A stretch of DNA of 64,000 nt, from assembly GCA_964571135.1 (NCBI GenBank), contig CAZMZW010000005.1, forward strand, positions 102,129 to 166,128. The letters are read 5' to 3'. Numbering within the stretch: the first letter of the stretch is position 1; each line of letters starts with the position of its first letter. The DNA is from CAZMZW01 sp964571135. GTDB lineage: Bacteria > Chloroflexota > Anaerolineae > Anaerolineales > Anaerolineaceae. This document shows, one piece after another, positions 50,582 through 58,944 of the stretch. The notes below the pieces were generated by a model. That model was not told where the DNA came from and did not search any database. It worked only from the letters and a program-made list of their open reading frames with translations. The position numbers were made by a program, and so were the translations under genes.

Positions 50582-51724
50582 ATGCCAAGATTTCCTAAAC
50601 CTTTCTTTTCTTTGCTGATTTGTATTTTTCTTCTTTTATCAATTGTCGTTCCAGTTCAAGCCGAAGGAACCACCATCCCTGCTGGTGGCCAGATTTGTGC
50701 GCAGGGGATTTGTAATACCATCCAGATCACTTTTCCTCCCAAGGGTGGTCCTGTCACTGGAACTTTGGACGGTACCGGAAATAAGAATGGTTGCGCGTTT
50801 CACAATAAGGGGACGATCAGCGGAACCTTTGCAGGGGGGGACGGCGGCAAGATCTCCGGTAAAGTAGTGTGGACCATGATTGCCACCTGTGGAGGGAATA
50901 GCATTTCCACTGCCTGGAATGGCACCTGGCAGGGTACCCTGTCCGCCAAGGGAACTGGCAGCGGGAGCGGGAACGTGCAGGGCGTCGGTGCTAAGTGGAC
51001 CCTCACTTTTTCGGGCGAGGATTTCAAACGTATTTCCGCTCCGATCACCAAGGAATATTTCAAATCGACCTATGGCATTGATGTGGTTGATGGCACATCC
51101 AAATGGACCGACCATCAATTGGTGCTGTTGGATAATTTGATTAAGAAACTGCCTAAATCTTTTTGGGACAAGGCCAAATTTACCAGGATTGTGAGAGATA
51201 AAGTATATATTGATCGCACAGGGGTAGAGCACCCAAATACATCAGGTTGTTATGAAGGGGGGGAGACAAAAACAATTCAAATTTTTGATCTTGCTGCTAA
51301 AGGACCCTTTGATTTTAAAAATGATCCAAGTGGTGATCTGGATTTTACTAGCACAATGGCACACGAAATGACCCATGCCTATTTACAATATAAGGATTAC
51401 AAAAGCATGGCGGGTTACAACGATAGAATAATTTCGTTAAACCCTGTAATTGATGGTTTTACTACTGCAGTTACAGATAATCCCAAGGACTGGCGCACAG
51501 GCTGGGTTTGGAACACAACAGATCAGAAATTTCGATTTAGGGGGAAAGGACCTGAAAATAAATTAATGACTGAATATGCGGGTACTGATATGGAGGAAGA
51601 CTTGTGCGAATCAGTGGGTTTCTATGTGGTCGACCCGGCAAATCTTGGTGCAACTTCCCCTAATCGTTATGCTTTTATCAAAGACCAAATGTTTGGCGGT
51701 CAGGAAAATTCCTGGGATTATTAA
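50582..51724 (+). CDS. Secreted zincin-like protein with Gly-rich N-terminal domain
   Basis: 380 aa, GGAGG upstream. Signal peptide (1-28, VVPVQA at the cleavage site). Residues 30-145 are Gly/Thr/Ser-rich with repeated beta-type text such as GTISGTFAGG, GGKISGKVVW and GTWQGTLSAKG. Residues about 155-380 hold the zinc motif HEMTH (261-265) in TMAHEMTHAYLQYKD, followed about 70 residues later by DMEEDLCESVGFYV, where a third ligand could lie. It is probably a surface metalloprotease or a relative acting on wall or protein. The family is not named. A lipoprotein gene follows 19 nt downstream. Confidence 0.72.
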   Translation: MPRFPKPFFSLLICIFLLLSIVVPVQAEGTTIPAGGQICAQGICNTIQITFPPKGGPVTGTLDGTGNKNGCAFHNKGTISGTFAGGDGGKISGKVVWTMIATCGGNSISTAWNGTWQGTLSAKGTGSGSGNVQGVGAKWTLTFSGEDFKRISAPITKEYFKSTYGIDVVDGTSKWTDHQLVLLDNLIKKLPKSFWDKAKFTRIVRDKVYIDRTGVEHPNTSGCYEGGETKTIQIFDLAAKGPFDFKNDPSGDLDFTSTMAHEMTHAYLQYKDYKSMAGYNDRIISLNPVIDGFTTAVTDNPKDWRTGWVWNTTDQKFRFRGKGPENKLMTEYAGTDMEEDLCESVGFYVVDPANLGATSPNRYAFIKDQMFGGQENSWDY

Positions 51725-51743
51725 GATTAATAAGGAACAAGAT

Positions 51744-52313
51744 ATGATGACTCAAAAATTTTTTTTTGTATCGATTTTGATCATGACCAGTTTGCTTTTC
51801 TCTGCATGTAATAGCGTTGTTTCAGCCGCTGGTCTGCCTGCGCCATTTACCCAAACCACACCAGGGCAAAATCTAATACCTTTCCAATGTCTCGCTAGCA
51901 TAACTCCCGGAAAAACTAACCGTGCCGAAGTGATTGGGGTTATGGGTGAACCGGTCAATAAACGTATTGAAGAGGGTAACGAAGTGCTTGAATATCCTTC
52001 TTCCATCGAGATAATCCCGACCACGATCCTGGTCAAGCAGGATATTGTTCACATGGTGGGAAAACTCGCGGATGATGAAACCCAAACGATATCTAAATTT
52101 AATATCGATATGGGTGAACCCGAAAAAGTGACTTACAGTTATTTTGGTCAGGGAACAATGACCTATCTCTACCCCAAAAAAGGGTTGGCAGCAATAGCGG
52201 AGGAAGAAAGTGGTCAAGTTCTATGGTTGCAGTGTTTTATTCCCATGCCATTGAAAGATTATCTTAAGGACTGGGGCAGCCAGCTTCCGTTGGAAGACCC
52301 TTATATTAGATAA
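51744..52313 (+). CDS. BamE/SmpA-like lipoprotein
   Basis: 189 aa. Lipoprotein signal with lipobox FSAC (Cys22). The mature domain begins LASITPGKTNRAEVIGVMGEPVNKRIEEGNEVLEYP, the pattern of SmpA/OmlA (BamE) folds, in which a helix pair precedes L-G-x-P and an antiparallel sheet follows. The ATG at 51744 has AAGGAAC upstream; the frame is open further upstream but that part overlaps the previous gene. Placement 19 nt after the secreted zincin-like gene suggests a shared transcript. It is not evidence for an outer membrane, because such domains occur outside Bam complexes. Confidence 0.72.
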   Translation: MMTQKFFFVSILIMTSLLFSACNSVVSAAGLPAPFTQTTPGQNLIPFQCLASITPGKTNRAEVIGVMGEPVNKRIEEGNEVLEYPSSIEIIPTTILVKQDIVHMVGKLADDETQTISKFNIDMGEPEKVTYSYFGQGTMTYLYPKKGLAAIAEEESGQVLWLQCFIPMPLKDYLKDWGSQLPLEDPYIR

Positions 52314-52440
52314 AAAATAATTATTTACTGCAATTAATTTCGTCTTGATAATAATTTAGATTCAGCCTGAATTACTCGATTATCTGGTAATATCTTCAAA
52401 ATTGTCTAATATTAGATGACCATGTAAAACTGGCTGAACC

Positions 52441-52740
52441 CTATTCTCCCGCTTTTTTATCCAGTTCCTCGCGGTTTTCTCCCAGCGTTGAATTCTCTAA
52501 CGACTGCTTGAAAAGCTCCTAAAACCCGCCGCCCATCTTCAAATCTGGGTCAGGCGTGTTATAATTAATAACCTCAACAGTTGGCCGGATGATAAAATCC
52601 ATCGATAAATTCTGCACTGGTTCATGGGGGTATTTTTCTCCGGTCAAAGATTAAGCCAATTTGATTTCTAAGTCGAGATTCTACCGATCTCTCCCTGGCT
52701 TATCTAATACTTTAGAACTGAAATCCAACAATGGATGTAA
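52441..52740 (-). pseudogene. Decayed gene with three in-frame stops
   Basis: Read on the minus strand in one frame: HPLLDFSSKVLDKPGRDR-stop-NLDLEIKLA-stop-SLTGEKYPHEPVQNLSM..., then NYNTPDPDLKMGGGF-stop-ELFKQSLENSTLGENREELDKKAGE and a final TAG at 52443-52441. The internal stops are at 52683-52681 (TAG), 52653-52651 (TAA) and 52521-52519 (TAG). The sustained protein-like text between stops is not expected by chance in AT-rich spacer. The 5' end is lost near 52740, where the CarD promoter region lies. I do not recognise the family. It fills most of the gap 52314-52786. Confidence 0.6.
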
Positions 52741-52786
52741 TTGCCTGATTGGAGGATTTCCATTTTGAAATGAAAGGGCAGAGACC

Positions 52787-53299
52787 ATGAAAAAAACAGA
52801 GCTCAAGCTTTCTAAAGGTGATTTACTGGTGCATGCCACCCATGGCATTGGAGAAGTACTGGATATTTGCTCAAGAAATATTGCAGGTGAAGAAACCTCC
52901 TGCCTTGAAATAAAAACCACTGACTTGACCTACTTCCTGCCGATCAATGATGCCAGTGTTCATAATATCCGCCATGTATCATCCCCCGGTAATTTCAAAG
53001 AGGCATTATCCACCATTAGTGCTTCTCCTGGGCCGATTAGTGAAGATTTTCGCGTCAGGAACACCTACATCAACGATGAGATCGCCAAAGGCACGCTCAA
53101 CTCCAAAGCTGTGCTGATCCGGGATATGAATGGCAGAAATGCGAAAAAGGGGTATGACGTAAATGAAAATACCACTTTGAAACGCCTGAAATTGCAATTT
53201 GTGGATGAAATGATGCTGGCCTGCAAGCTAAATCGGCCGTCTGCGCAGGCAAAGCTGGATACCGCTCTGCAAAAAAGCAGCAGTTTCCCAAAAGCCTGA
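52787..53299 (+). CDS. CarD family transcriptional regulator
   Basis: 170 aa. N-terminal CarD/TRCF RNA-polymerase-interacting domain (LSKGDLLVHATHGIGEVLDICSRNIAG...TCLEIKTTDLTYFLPINDASVHNIR-type text, residues about 6-62) and a helical DNA-binding C-terminal region (about 75-160). CarD/CdnL proteins bind the RNA polymerase beta subunit and stabilise the open complex at stable-RNA and other promoters. Ribosome site AAAGGG/GAGA upstream of the ATG. It stands alone behind a decayed gene on the opposite strand. Length is near the family norm. Confidence 0.85.
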   Translation: MKKTELKLSKGDLLVHATHGIGEVLDICSRNIAGEETSCLEIKTTDLTYFLPINDASVHNIRHVSSPGNFKEALSTISASPGPISEDFRVRNTYINDEIAKGTLNSKAVLIRDMNGRNAKKGYDVNENTTLKRLKLQFVDEMMLACKLNRPSAQAKLDTALQKSSSFPKA

Positions 53300-53371
53300 T
53301 AATATTCTGATTTAAGCAGTGCCCTCGCAGTCGTTCTCTGCCTGTAATTAGAGAAACTCTACCCCTCTTTT

Positions 53372-53445
53372 GTCATCCTGATGGTCACGAAGTGACCCGC
53401 CTGTCCTGAACGAAGTGTAGGGCCTGCCCTGAACCAAGAGTGGGG
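53372..53445. repeat. Dispersed intergenic repeat, CCTGAACGAAGTG type (copy A)
   Basis: GTCATCCTGA, GAAGTGACCCGCCTG and CCTGAACGAAGTGTAGG occur here, and the core is repeated as CCTGAACCAAGAGTGGGG. The same order of blocks is found at 55279-55341 and fragments at 54152-54262. No ORF fits. This is most of the content of the gap 53300-53610. Confidence 0.7.
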
Positions 53446-53610
53446 TGATGATCGCTAAATGCTAATTATTCCCTCTAGTTCCTGAAGTGGAACGCAAAGC
53501 ATTCCAAACAGAAGCAATCTATCTTTTTTTCCCAATTAATATTAATACTTCTCTATTCAAATATCATCTAGATTGAGATTATTCTTACTCGTAGTGAAGA
53601 GGAAAAATCT

Positions 53611-53973
53611 ATGAATACCCCAATCAAAATCAAGGATGCGGATTTTGAAGATGTGGTTTTGAAGTCACATTTACCCGTAGTCGTTGAATTCTGGTCCCCG
53701 GGCTGCGGACCCTGTGAGATGTATGTACCCGTATTTGAGGAATTGGCATCTCATTATGCAAGTAAATTGTTGATCGCAAAATATAATGTGGATGAAAATT
53801 TATTGAAGGTAACGAAACAATATGGTGTGTTGGGTGCACCCACTATCCTGTTCATGAAGAAGGGTGAGATTGTCCACCGCACCAATGGATATCTATCTAT
53901 CACTATTTTGAAAAAAGAAGTGGCTAAATTTGTTGGAGAATACTCTTCCATAAAAAATCACGTAAAAGCGTAG
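53611..53973 (+). CDS. Thioredoxin
   Basis: 120 aa. Thioredoxin fold with active site C32-G-P-C35 in VVVEFWSPGCGPCEMYVPVFEELA, a cis-Pro in GAPTILFMKKGE (position about 76) and a C-terminal helix. It reduces disulfides in the cytoplasm; there is no signal peptide. The usual W-C-G-P-C is replaced by G-C-G-P-C (GCGPC), so the residue before the first Cys differs. GAGGAAAA precedes the ATG. It stands between two repeat-containing gaps. Confidence 0.92.
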   Translation: MNTPIKIKDADFEDVVLKSHLPVVVEFWSPGCGPCEMYVPVFEELASHYASKLLIAKYNVDENLLKVTKQYGVLGAPTILFMKKGEIVHRTNGYLSITILKKEVAKFVGEYSSIKNHVKA

Positions 53974-54140
53974 TAAAAATTCAAAATTATGATGCTCTGA
54001 TTTGGATGGCGATATAACCAGCGATTTTTTCATCCAAAAACTCTGAAGCAGTCTGTTTTCCATTAACCCTGGTATAGGGTGAAGGGATGGGGTTCGCAAT
54101 CCGGATGTTCTCCCAAATCTTGTAGGGCACCCATCGCGCA

Positions 54141-54262
54141 GCATCCTGCCAGCCCTGAACGAAGAGTGGGGTAAGGATTCCTGGGTGAAAATTCTCTTTT
54201 CTTGTCCTGAATGTAATGATCGCATAACACTTTGCCTGCCCTGAACGAATTGTGGGGCAAGA
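54141..54262. repeat. Dispersed intergenic repeat fragments, CCTGAACGAA type (copies B and C)
   Basis: CCTGAACGAAGAGTGGGGTAAGGATTCCTGGG (about 54154-54185, described as blocks) and TTGCCTGCCCTGAACGAATTGTGGGGCAAG at 54232-54261. TTGCC and GGCAA at the ends of the second form a small inverted repeat. Open frames read through them are repeat-derived. This is the main content of the gap 53974-54367. Confidence 0.65.
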
Positions 54263-54367
54263 AAGCAATTTCTAACAAACCCATCCATTCACCCGAACCA
54301 AGTTAAAATAAATTGATAAATCCTTTAACGGTCTTGCCTTTTATAGGAAATTGAAACGGAGCAATAA

Positions 54368-55288
54368 TTGAAAAAATGGATCGTCCGTCTAGTCCTGATC
54401 GTCATTGGGCTGCCACTGATACTTACCACTCTTGCTGGCGGAGCATACCTTCTGGCAAACCGTACCAGTGGCACTCTGGTCTCATCCGGGCAAAAACGCA
54501 GCTACCTGTTATACGTGCCCAAAAGCTACAATCCTGCTGTTCCGTCACCACTGATTATTAGTATTCATGGCTATGCCGAATGGCCTGCTCACCAGATGGA
54601 TATCAGTCATTGGAATGTACTTGCCGATCAATATGGCTTTCTGGTGGTTTATCCATCCGGTACCCAATTTCCACTCCAATGGCGCACTCGCGGAAAAACC
54701 AACAGTAATGCCGACCCGATGTTGGATGTAATTTATATTTCTGATTTGATCGATAAATTAGTTGGGCAATATAATATAGATTCTTCCCGAATCTATGCCA
54801 ATGGGCTTTCCAATGGTGGCGGGATGTCCTTCAAATTAGCCTGCCTGCTGTCCAACCGCATCGCGGCGATCGGGTCTGTTTCCGGGGCGTATCTTTTACC
54901 TTGGGAGGAATGTGATTTTTCCCGGCCGGTGCCGGCGGTAATCTTTCATGGTACGGCTGACCCCATCGTCCCTTACCAGGGCGGTCCCTCCGATATGTTT
55001 AATGTCCCATTCCCAGTCATCCCGGAATGGGTCGATACTTATGCAAGTCATAATGGCTGCGACCCAACCCCGCAGAAATTCACCGCGAGCGGAGATGTGA
55101 ACAGTGTCCAATTCACTCACTGTAAAGCCGACCTGGTCTTTTACACCATCTCTGGTGGCGGGCATGCCTGGCCGGGCGGAACACCTTTACCGGAATTTAT
55201 TGTGGGTTACACTACGCAGTCTATCGATGCTACCCGGATCATGTGGGATTTCTTCCAGCAGCATGCGATAACCCTCCCGTCATCCTGA
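54368..55288 (+). CDS. PHB-depolymerase/feruloyl-esterase-type secreted alpha/beta hydrolase
   Basis: 306 aa, TTG start with GGAG 6-7 nt upstream. N-terminal signal or anchor helix (about 5-28). The alpha/beta hydrolase of the LpqC/PHB depolymerase family is shown by PLIISIHGYAEWP (oxyanion), GLSNGGGMS with Ser148 nucleophile, FHGTADPIVPYQGG (Asp) and SGGGHAWPGG (His). It probably hydrolyses esters of extracellular polymers or acylated sugars. The last codons and stop (P-S-S-stop) are made of the first bases of an intergenic repeat (55279), so the C-terminus may have been altered by its insertion. Confidence 0.85.
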   Translation: MKKWIVRLVLIVIGLPLILTTLAGGAYLLANRTSGTLVSSGQKRSYLLYVPKSYNPAVPSPLIISIHGYAEWPAHQMDISHWNVLADQYGFLVVYPSGTQFPLQWRTRGKTNSNADPMLDVIYISDLIDKLVGQYNIDSSRIYANGLSNGGGMSFKLACLLSNRIAAIGSVSGAYLLPWEECDFSRPVPAVIFHGTADPIVPYQGGPSDMFNVPFPVIPEWVDTYASHNGCDPTPQKFTASGDVNSVQFTHCKADLVFYTISGGGHAWPGGTPLPEFIVGYTTQSIDATRIMWDFFQQHAITLPSS

Positions 55289-55341
55289 GGATTACAAAGT
55301 GACCCGCCTGCCCTGAACGAAGTGTAGGTTAAGGATTTCTT
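55279..55341. repeat. Dispersed intergenic repeat, CCTGAACGAAGTG type (copy D)
   Basis: GTCATCCTGA, AAGTGACCCGCCTGCCCTGAACG and AAGTGTAGG follow the same order as at 53372. The first ten bases encode the end and stop codon of the esterase gene. Confidence 0.7.
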
Positions 55342-55350
55342 ACATCCAAT

Positions 55351-55414
55351 TTCTCCCCCTGGTTCGTTAGGGGGATCGCGAAGCATACTATAAGTAGGTA
55401 AGGTGGGGGTTTCT
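55351..55414. repeat. Dispersed hairpin repeat, CTCCCCC...GGGGGATCGCGAAG type
   Basis: CTCCCCCT pairs with AGGGGGAT, then CGCGAAGCATAC and GTAGGTAAGGTGGGGGTTTCTT. The same stem and GGGGGATCGCGAAG text recur at 63920. It abuts the aldolase stop codon at 55415 and may act as its terminator. Confidence 0.65.
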
Positions 55415-56257
55415 TCATACCTTGTCTGTCGAGCCAAACAACCGCATTTTTTCCATCACAGCATCTTTGACAGCCTCACGAACAGCCCGCATCGCAACCC
55501 GTGGATCATGGGGAAGTTCTACTTGGGAATAGACTTCATGCAGTGTTTTGGTCACCGCCTTTCTTAAAAAGGCATCAATGTTGATCTTGGCTGCCCCCAG
55601 GCTGATTGCCTGGCGGATAAAATCATCCGGGATGCTCGAGGCACCGTGTAACACACAGGGCACCGGGGAAATAGAGGTTATGGATCGGACAATTTCCAGA
55701 TTCGGGGTGGATTCGCCCTCCAGCCGGCCGGGTTTACTTCCGAACGAAAAAGCCAGCAGGTCAATTCCAGTGCGCTCAACAAAGGCAGGCACATCCTCCG
55801 GGCGGGTGAATTCTTCTCCTTCAATCCCCTTTTCCTCATCGCCTGCCTCGCCGACCTGCGCTTCCACTGTTGCCCCGCGGGTGTGGGCAAACTCCACAGT
55901 CCGGCGCACCTCTTTCACATTCTCCTCTAATGCCAGGCGGGAAGTATCCAGCATCACCGAATCAAATCCGATCTCGATCACCTGTTGGACTGTTTCAAAG
56001 TCCGCGCCGTGATCCAGGTGAAAGAAAAGCGGTACCTGTGCATCAGACTTCGCAGCCGGGATCAAACCGCGCAGGTAATTCAAGCCAACATGCTTCAGGG
56101 TTCCCATGGAAATCCCCACGATCACCGGCGAGTGCAGTTCATTGCCGGCAGCCACAATGGCCTGCAGCACTTCCAGGTTGCTCATGTTGAATTCGCCCAG
56201 CGCCCATTTTTCATCCTTCGCCCGGCGGATGACCTCAAGGATGCTTTCAGCCTTCAT
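55415..56257 (-). CDS. Class II aldolase (fructose/tagatose-bisphosphate type) homologue
   Basis: 280 aa, AGGAG upstream. FbaA/GatY-type TIM barrel with LGEFNMSNLEVLQAIVAAG, FFHLDHG (D82, H83), VEAQVGEAGDEE and VLHGASSIP (H204). Where class II enzymes have G-T-A-H-G with a metal-binding His, this protein reads FGSKPG (173-177), so one zinc ligand seems to be lost. The role could be a ketose-bisphosphate aldolase with an altered site or a non-catalytic relative. The N-terminal Met is placed with good spacing. It is adjacent to a dispersed repeat on its 3' side. Confidence 0.78.
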   Translation of the reverse strand: MKAESILEVIRRAKDEKWALGEFNMSNLEVLQAIVAAGNELHSPVIVGISMGTLKHVGLNYLRGLIPAAKSDAQVPLFFHLDHGADFETVQQVIEIGFDSVMLDTSRLALEENVKEVRRTVEFAHTRGATVEAQVGEAGDEEKGIEGEEFTRPEDVPAFVERTGIDLLAFSFGSKPGRLEGESTPNLEIVRSITSISPVPCVLHGASSIPDDFIRQAISLGAAKINIDAFLRKAVTKTLHEVYSQVELPHDPRVAMRAVREAVKDAVMEKMRLFGSTDKV

Positions 56258-56322
56258 TGGAATTCACTCCTGGCTAAAAATTGAGGACAATATATTATTC
56301 CTTTTTAACCTGCGATCGAAAT

Positions 56323-58542
56323 TTACTCTCTTTGTAAGCGTTTGGCCTGGTGCCGCAGCCAGGAGGCTGTTGCATTCTCATGGCGTCTAACAACCAGAAC
56401 AGAATAGGGTGATTTTTTGACAATTGTTTCGCAGACTTGACCAAATAAAGAACCATTATTCAGATTATCAGCTGAACCAATAATGACAATTTCATAATCA
56501 TTTGCTTTACATTCATCGAGAACCGCATCTTCAATGGATGGGGCGGATAAGATTTGCAGAGTGGCGTTGGCGGGAATTTCGCCAAGCTGGGTCATCACAA
56601 TTTCTTGAAGATATGCGATCATATCCTCATTGGCTTCTTGATCGATCTTGTGCGGGATCACCCGCATGTAATTGACATGCGAACCTTCCTGCACGGCAAT
56701 ATCATTGGCTAAATGAATAGCCAGGTGGCTGTTCAATCCGCCCCCCACTGGAACCAAAATGTTTTGAAAGTTCTTGATCCCCCGATCATTCAAAACACCC
56801 ACATTCACTCTGCCTTCCTCCATCACCCTTTTTAATTCCTTTAGGTAGGCGTCTCCGTTCTTGGTTTGGTGAGGCCATTTCATTAATACAAGTTTAACAT
56901 TGTCATCATTTTTGATCTCGTTGATGATCCCATCCGCCATGGTTACATCGGTGATCATTTTTGTGTACATGGGTACATTACAATCCACAGCGTAATGAAT
57001 GAACTTTTCAAGAACGGAATGGCGTTGGGATTTAATTTTCTCAAGGAAATCGTTTGAAGATTGTTGGTCCGATTTTATGGTGCTAGGAAATATGGATAGG
57101 ACGCACATGTTCAGGTCTTTTTCTGCTTCTGCCAGCAGGGAACCGACTTTCATCAAGCCGTCTGCCCCCTGTGTGTTGGTGATCGGCAGGATGATGCGCC
57201 ATCTACCGGGAGATCGGTCGCGTTTGTGGGCATCCTTCCAATACTTTGTACCCACCTTTGTAAAATAGTAGACGGCAAATAACCCGATAACTGCGCCGGT
57301 AAACAAGATGGCATTCAGGTCCGAATAGAAAATGACAATTAAACAGGTTAAGGATGCCAGGATCGGAGTTAGTGGGAAAAAGGGCGCTTTGAACGGGCGG
57401 TGGATTTTTGGGAATTTTTTATGCAGCACGATCATAGCCATGTTGGAGAAGAAGAGTACAAATAGGTATCCTGCCGAAGTGATGTAGCTTAGAAAATTAA
57501 CGGCTCCAAAGAGCGTTATCGAAATGGATACCGCCCCGATCATCAAAATGGCCATAAATGGTACCCGAACTCGATTCAATCGCGAAAGCACTAACGGCCA
57601 GGCGCCATCCCGGCTCAGGGTGAAGGTTTCTCGTGTTGCGCTGAGCATGGAGGAGTTGATAGAAGTAAGGGCGCCAACCATGCCAGCCATTGCTATGATC
57701 GTCACACCCAACCCTGGCATGAAAACTTTTATTGCATCTGAGAGAGCGGTTTCAGAACCGGCTACGGATTGCCAGGGAATGGTCCCGAGGGTGACAACAA
57801 CCGTCAGTGAATAAATAATTGTGACTAAAAACAGGCTGACCAGGATGGCGATGGGAATATTTTTGCTTGGATTTTTCACTTCCTCCGCATCATCCGCGAT
57901 CACTTCAAAACCCACATAGGCAGCATAGATGAGCGCGATGGTTCTCATCAATACCCCGGTATTAGTGATTAATTCGTCCGTTGGAAAGATTCTGCCGTTG
58001 GGGAAAAGGGTTGTCAGGTGGAAACCGTTGGGTGAGACAAAGCCCGCAATGATATATACCCCGAAGGCAAATAGCAGCGAAGCTCCCATAATGATCTGCA
58101 CGTTACCCACATTGGAAACTCCCAGAATATTCAAAATGACAAATAGAATGATGACCGTAATGGCTGCTGGAATAATTGGAATGGAAGGGAAAAAGACGCT
58201 TAAAGAATAAGCAAAACCCACGGCCGAAAGGGCAGTGTAGAAGGTGCTGGAAATGCTGTCCATCGATCCAACCAGGAACGAAAGCAGTCCTTTCCCCCAG
58301 GCTTCTCGGACATAGGTCATTGCTCCCCCAGTCTCCGGGTATATGGTCGCCAATTCGCTGTAGTTGAGTGCGATGCTGAAACTTAGGAACCCGCCCACTA
58401 ATATTGCCAAAAATGTGGCCGGACCAGCCACCTCGGCCGCCAGGCCGGTTAGAACAAAAATGCCAGAACCCAGGGTCCCGGCCGTCCCCAGCATGATAAC
58501 CTGGAAAAGGTTTAATTGTCTCTTTAATGTGCGTTTACTCAT
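56323..58542 (-). CDS. APC-family amino-acid permease fused to universal-stress domains
   Basis: 739 aa. Residues 1-430 are an amino acid/polyamine permease with about twelve helices (LGTAGTLGSGIFVLTGLAAEVAGP, the substrate-binding G-S-G-I-F loop). Residues about 440-739 are cytoplasmic Usp-like domains: WRIILPITNTQGADGLM...EAEKDLNM in the first and NILVPVGGGLNSHLAIHLANDIA, EIVIIGSADNLNNGSLFGQVCETIV with SVLVVRRHE in the second. Usp tails may bind ATP and gate transport. GAGGGTG precedes the ATG by about 8 nt. The gene faces a spacer that contains a 25-bp palindrome. Confidence 0.88.
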   Translation of the reverse strand: MSKRTLKRQLNLFQVIMLGTAGTLGSGIFVLTGLAAEVAGPATFLAILVGGFLSFSIALNYSELATIYPETGGAMTYVREAWGKGLLSFLVGSMDSISSTFYTALSAVGFAYSLSVFFPSIPIIPAAITVIILFVILNILGVSNVGNVQIIMGASLLFAFGVYIIAGFVSPNGFHLTTLFPNGRIFPTDELITNTGVLMRTIALIYAAYVGFEVIADDAEEVKNPSKNIPIAILVSLFLVTIIYSLTVVVTLGTIPWQSVAGSETALSDAIKVFMPGLGVTIIAMAGMVGALTSINSSMLSATRETFTLSRDGAWPLVLSRLNRVRVPFMAILMIGAVSISITLFGAVNFLSYITSAGYLFVLFFSNMAMIVLHKKFPKIHRPFKAPFFPLTPILASLTCLIVIFYSDLNAILFTGAVIGLFAVYYFTKVGTKYWKDAHKRDRSPGRWRIILPITNTQGADGLMKVGSLLAEAEKDLNMCVLSIFPSTIKSDQQSSNDFLEKIKSQRHSVLEKFIHYAVDCNVPMYTKMITDVTMADGIINEIKNDDNVKLVLMKWPHQTKNGDAYLKELKRVMEEGRVNVGVLNDRGIKNFQNILVPVGGGLNSHLAIHLANDIAVQEGSHVNYMRVIPHKIDQEANEDMIAYLQEIVMTQLGEIPANATLQILSAPSIEDAVLDECKANDYEIVIIGSADNLNNGSLFGQVCETIVKKSPYSVLVVRRHENATASWLRHQAKRLQRE

Positions 58543-58944
58543 TTTTATACACCCTCGAGGTTAAGAGATCAATGATATTAGGTTGGAAGAAGGTAAGTTG
58601 TTAGTTTACCCTATCTTATGTTGAGTTTGGCTTTGAATAATATCACCCGAAGTCGTAAATTAAATATTTAAACCATGCAATGTATTATTACATTAAATTG
58701 TTTGTTTCAATATCCATTCACCGAGGTAAGAAACTACTATAACATGAAGTTTCATTGAATTTCTTTAATTTCTACCATTTGTACGGGAAGATGGTACTGT
58801 GAAAACTTGAATGAAGTTTCTAAAAATTTTAGAAACTTCTCGCAGCTTTCTCGCCCGTGAACCAGACTCCTTGACTGGTTGTGTATACTATATCTACAAA
58901 CATCAATTTATACATGATCCGGTTAATAATATAGAGGAATTAAA
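58543..58944. other. Divergent control region between the APC-Usp gene and the 705-aa gene
   Basis: 402 bp, AT-rich, without a gene. It contains the 25-bp palindrome (58814-58838), a second half-site (58744-58753) and, near 58884, TATACT with TG before it, which could be the -10 box of the 705-aa gene (leader about 50 nt). A TTGACT at 58871 is not at a useful distance from a -10 box. Confidence 0.5.
58814..58838. promoter_or_regulatory. 25-bp perfect palindrome, candidate operator
   Basis: AAGTTTCTAAAA, one central A, TTTTAGAAACTT: a 12+12 perfect inverted repeat. ATGAAGTTTC, covering the left half, recurs exactly at 58744-58753. No T-tract follows, so it is not a terminator. It could bind a TetR- or MarR-type dimer encoded elsewhere. 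Confidence 0.6.

Noticed and set aside
51744..52313. Evidence for an outer membrane from a BamE-like domain
   Set aside because: No BamA, LPS or secretin gene is in the window, and SmpA-like domains occur in other contexts.
53893..54288. 131-codon minus-strand frame with FRAG-type text
   Set aside because: It reads through dispersed repeats; the repeated peptide comes from the repeat, not from a conserved protein.
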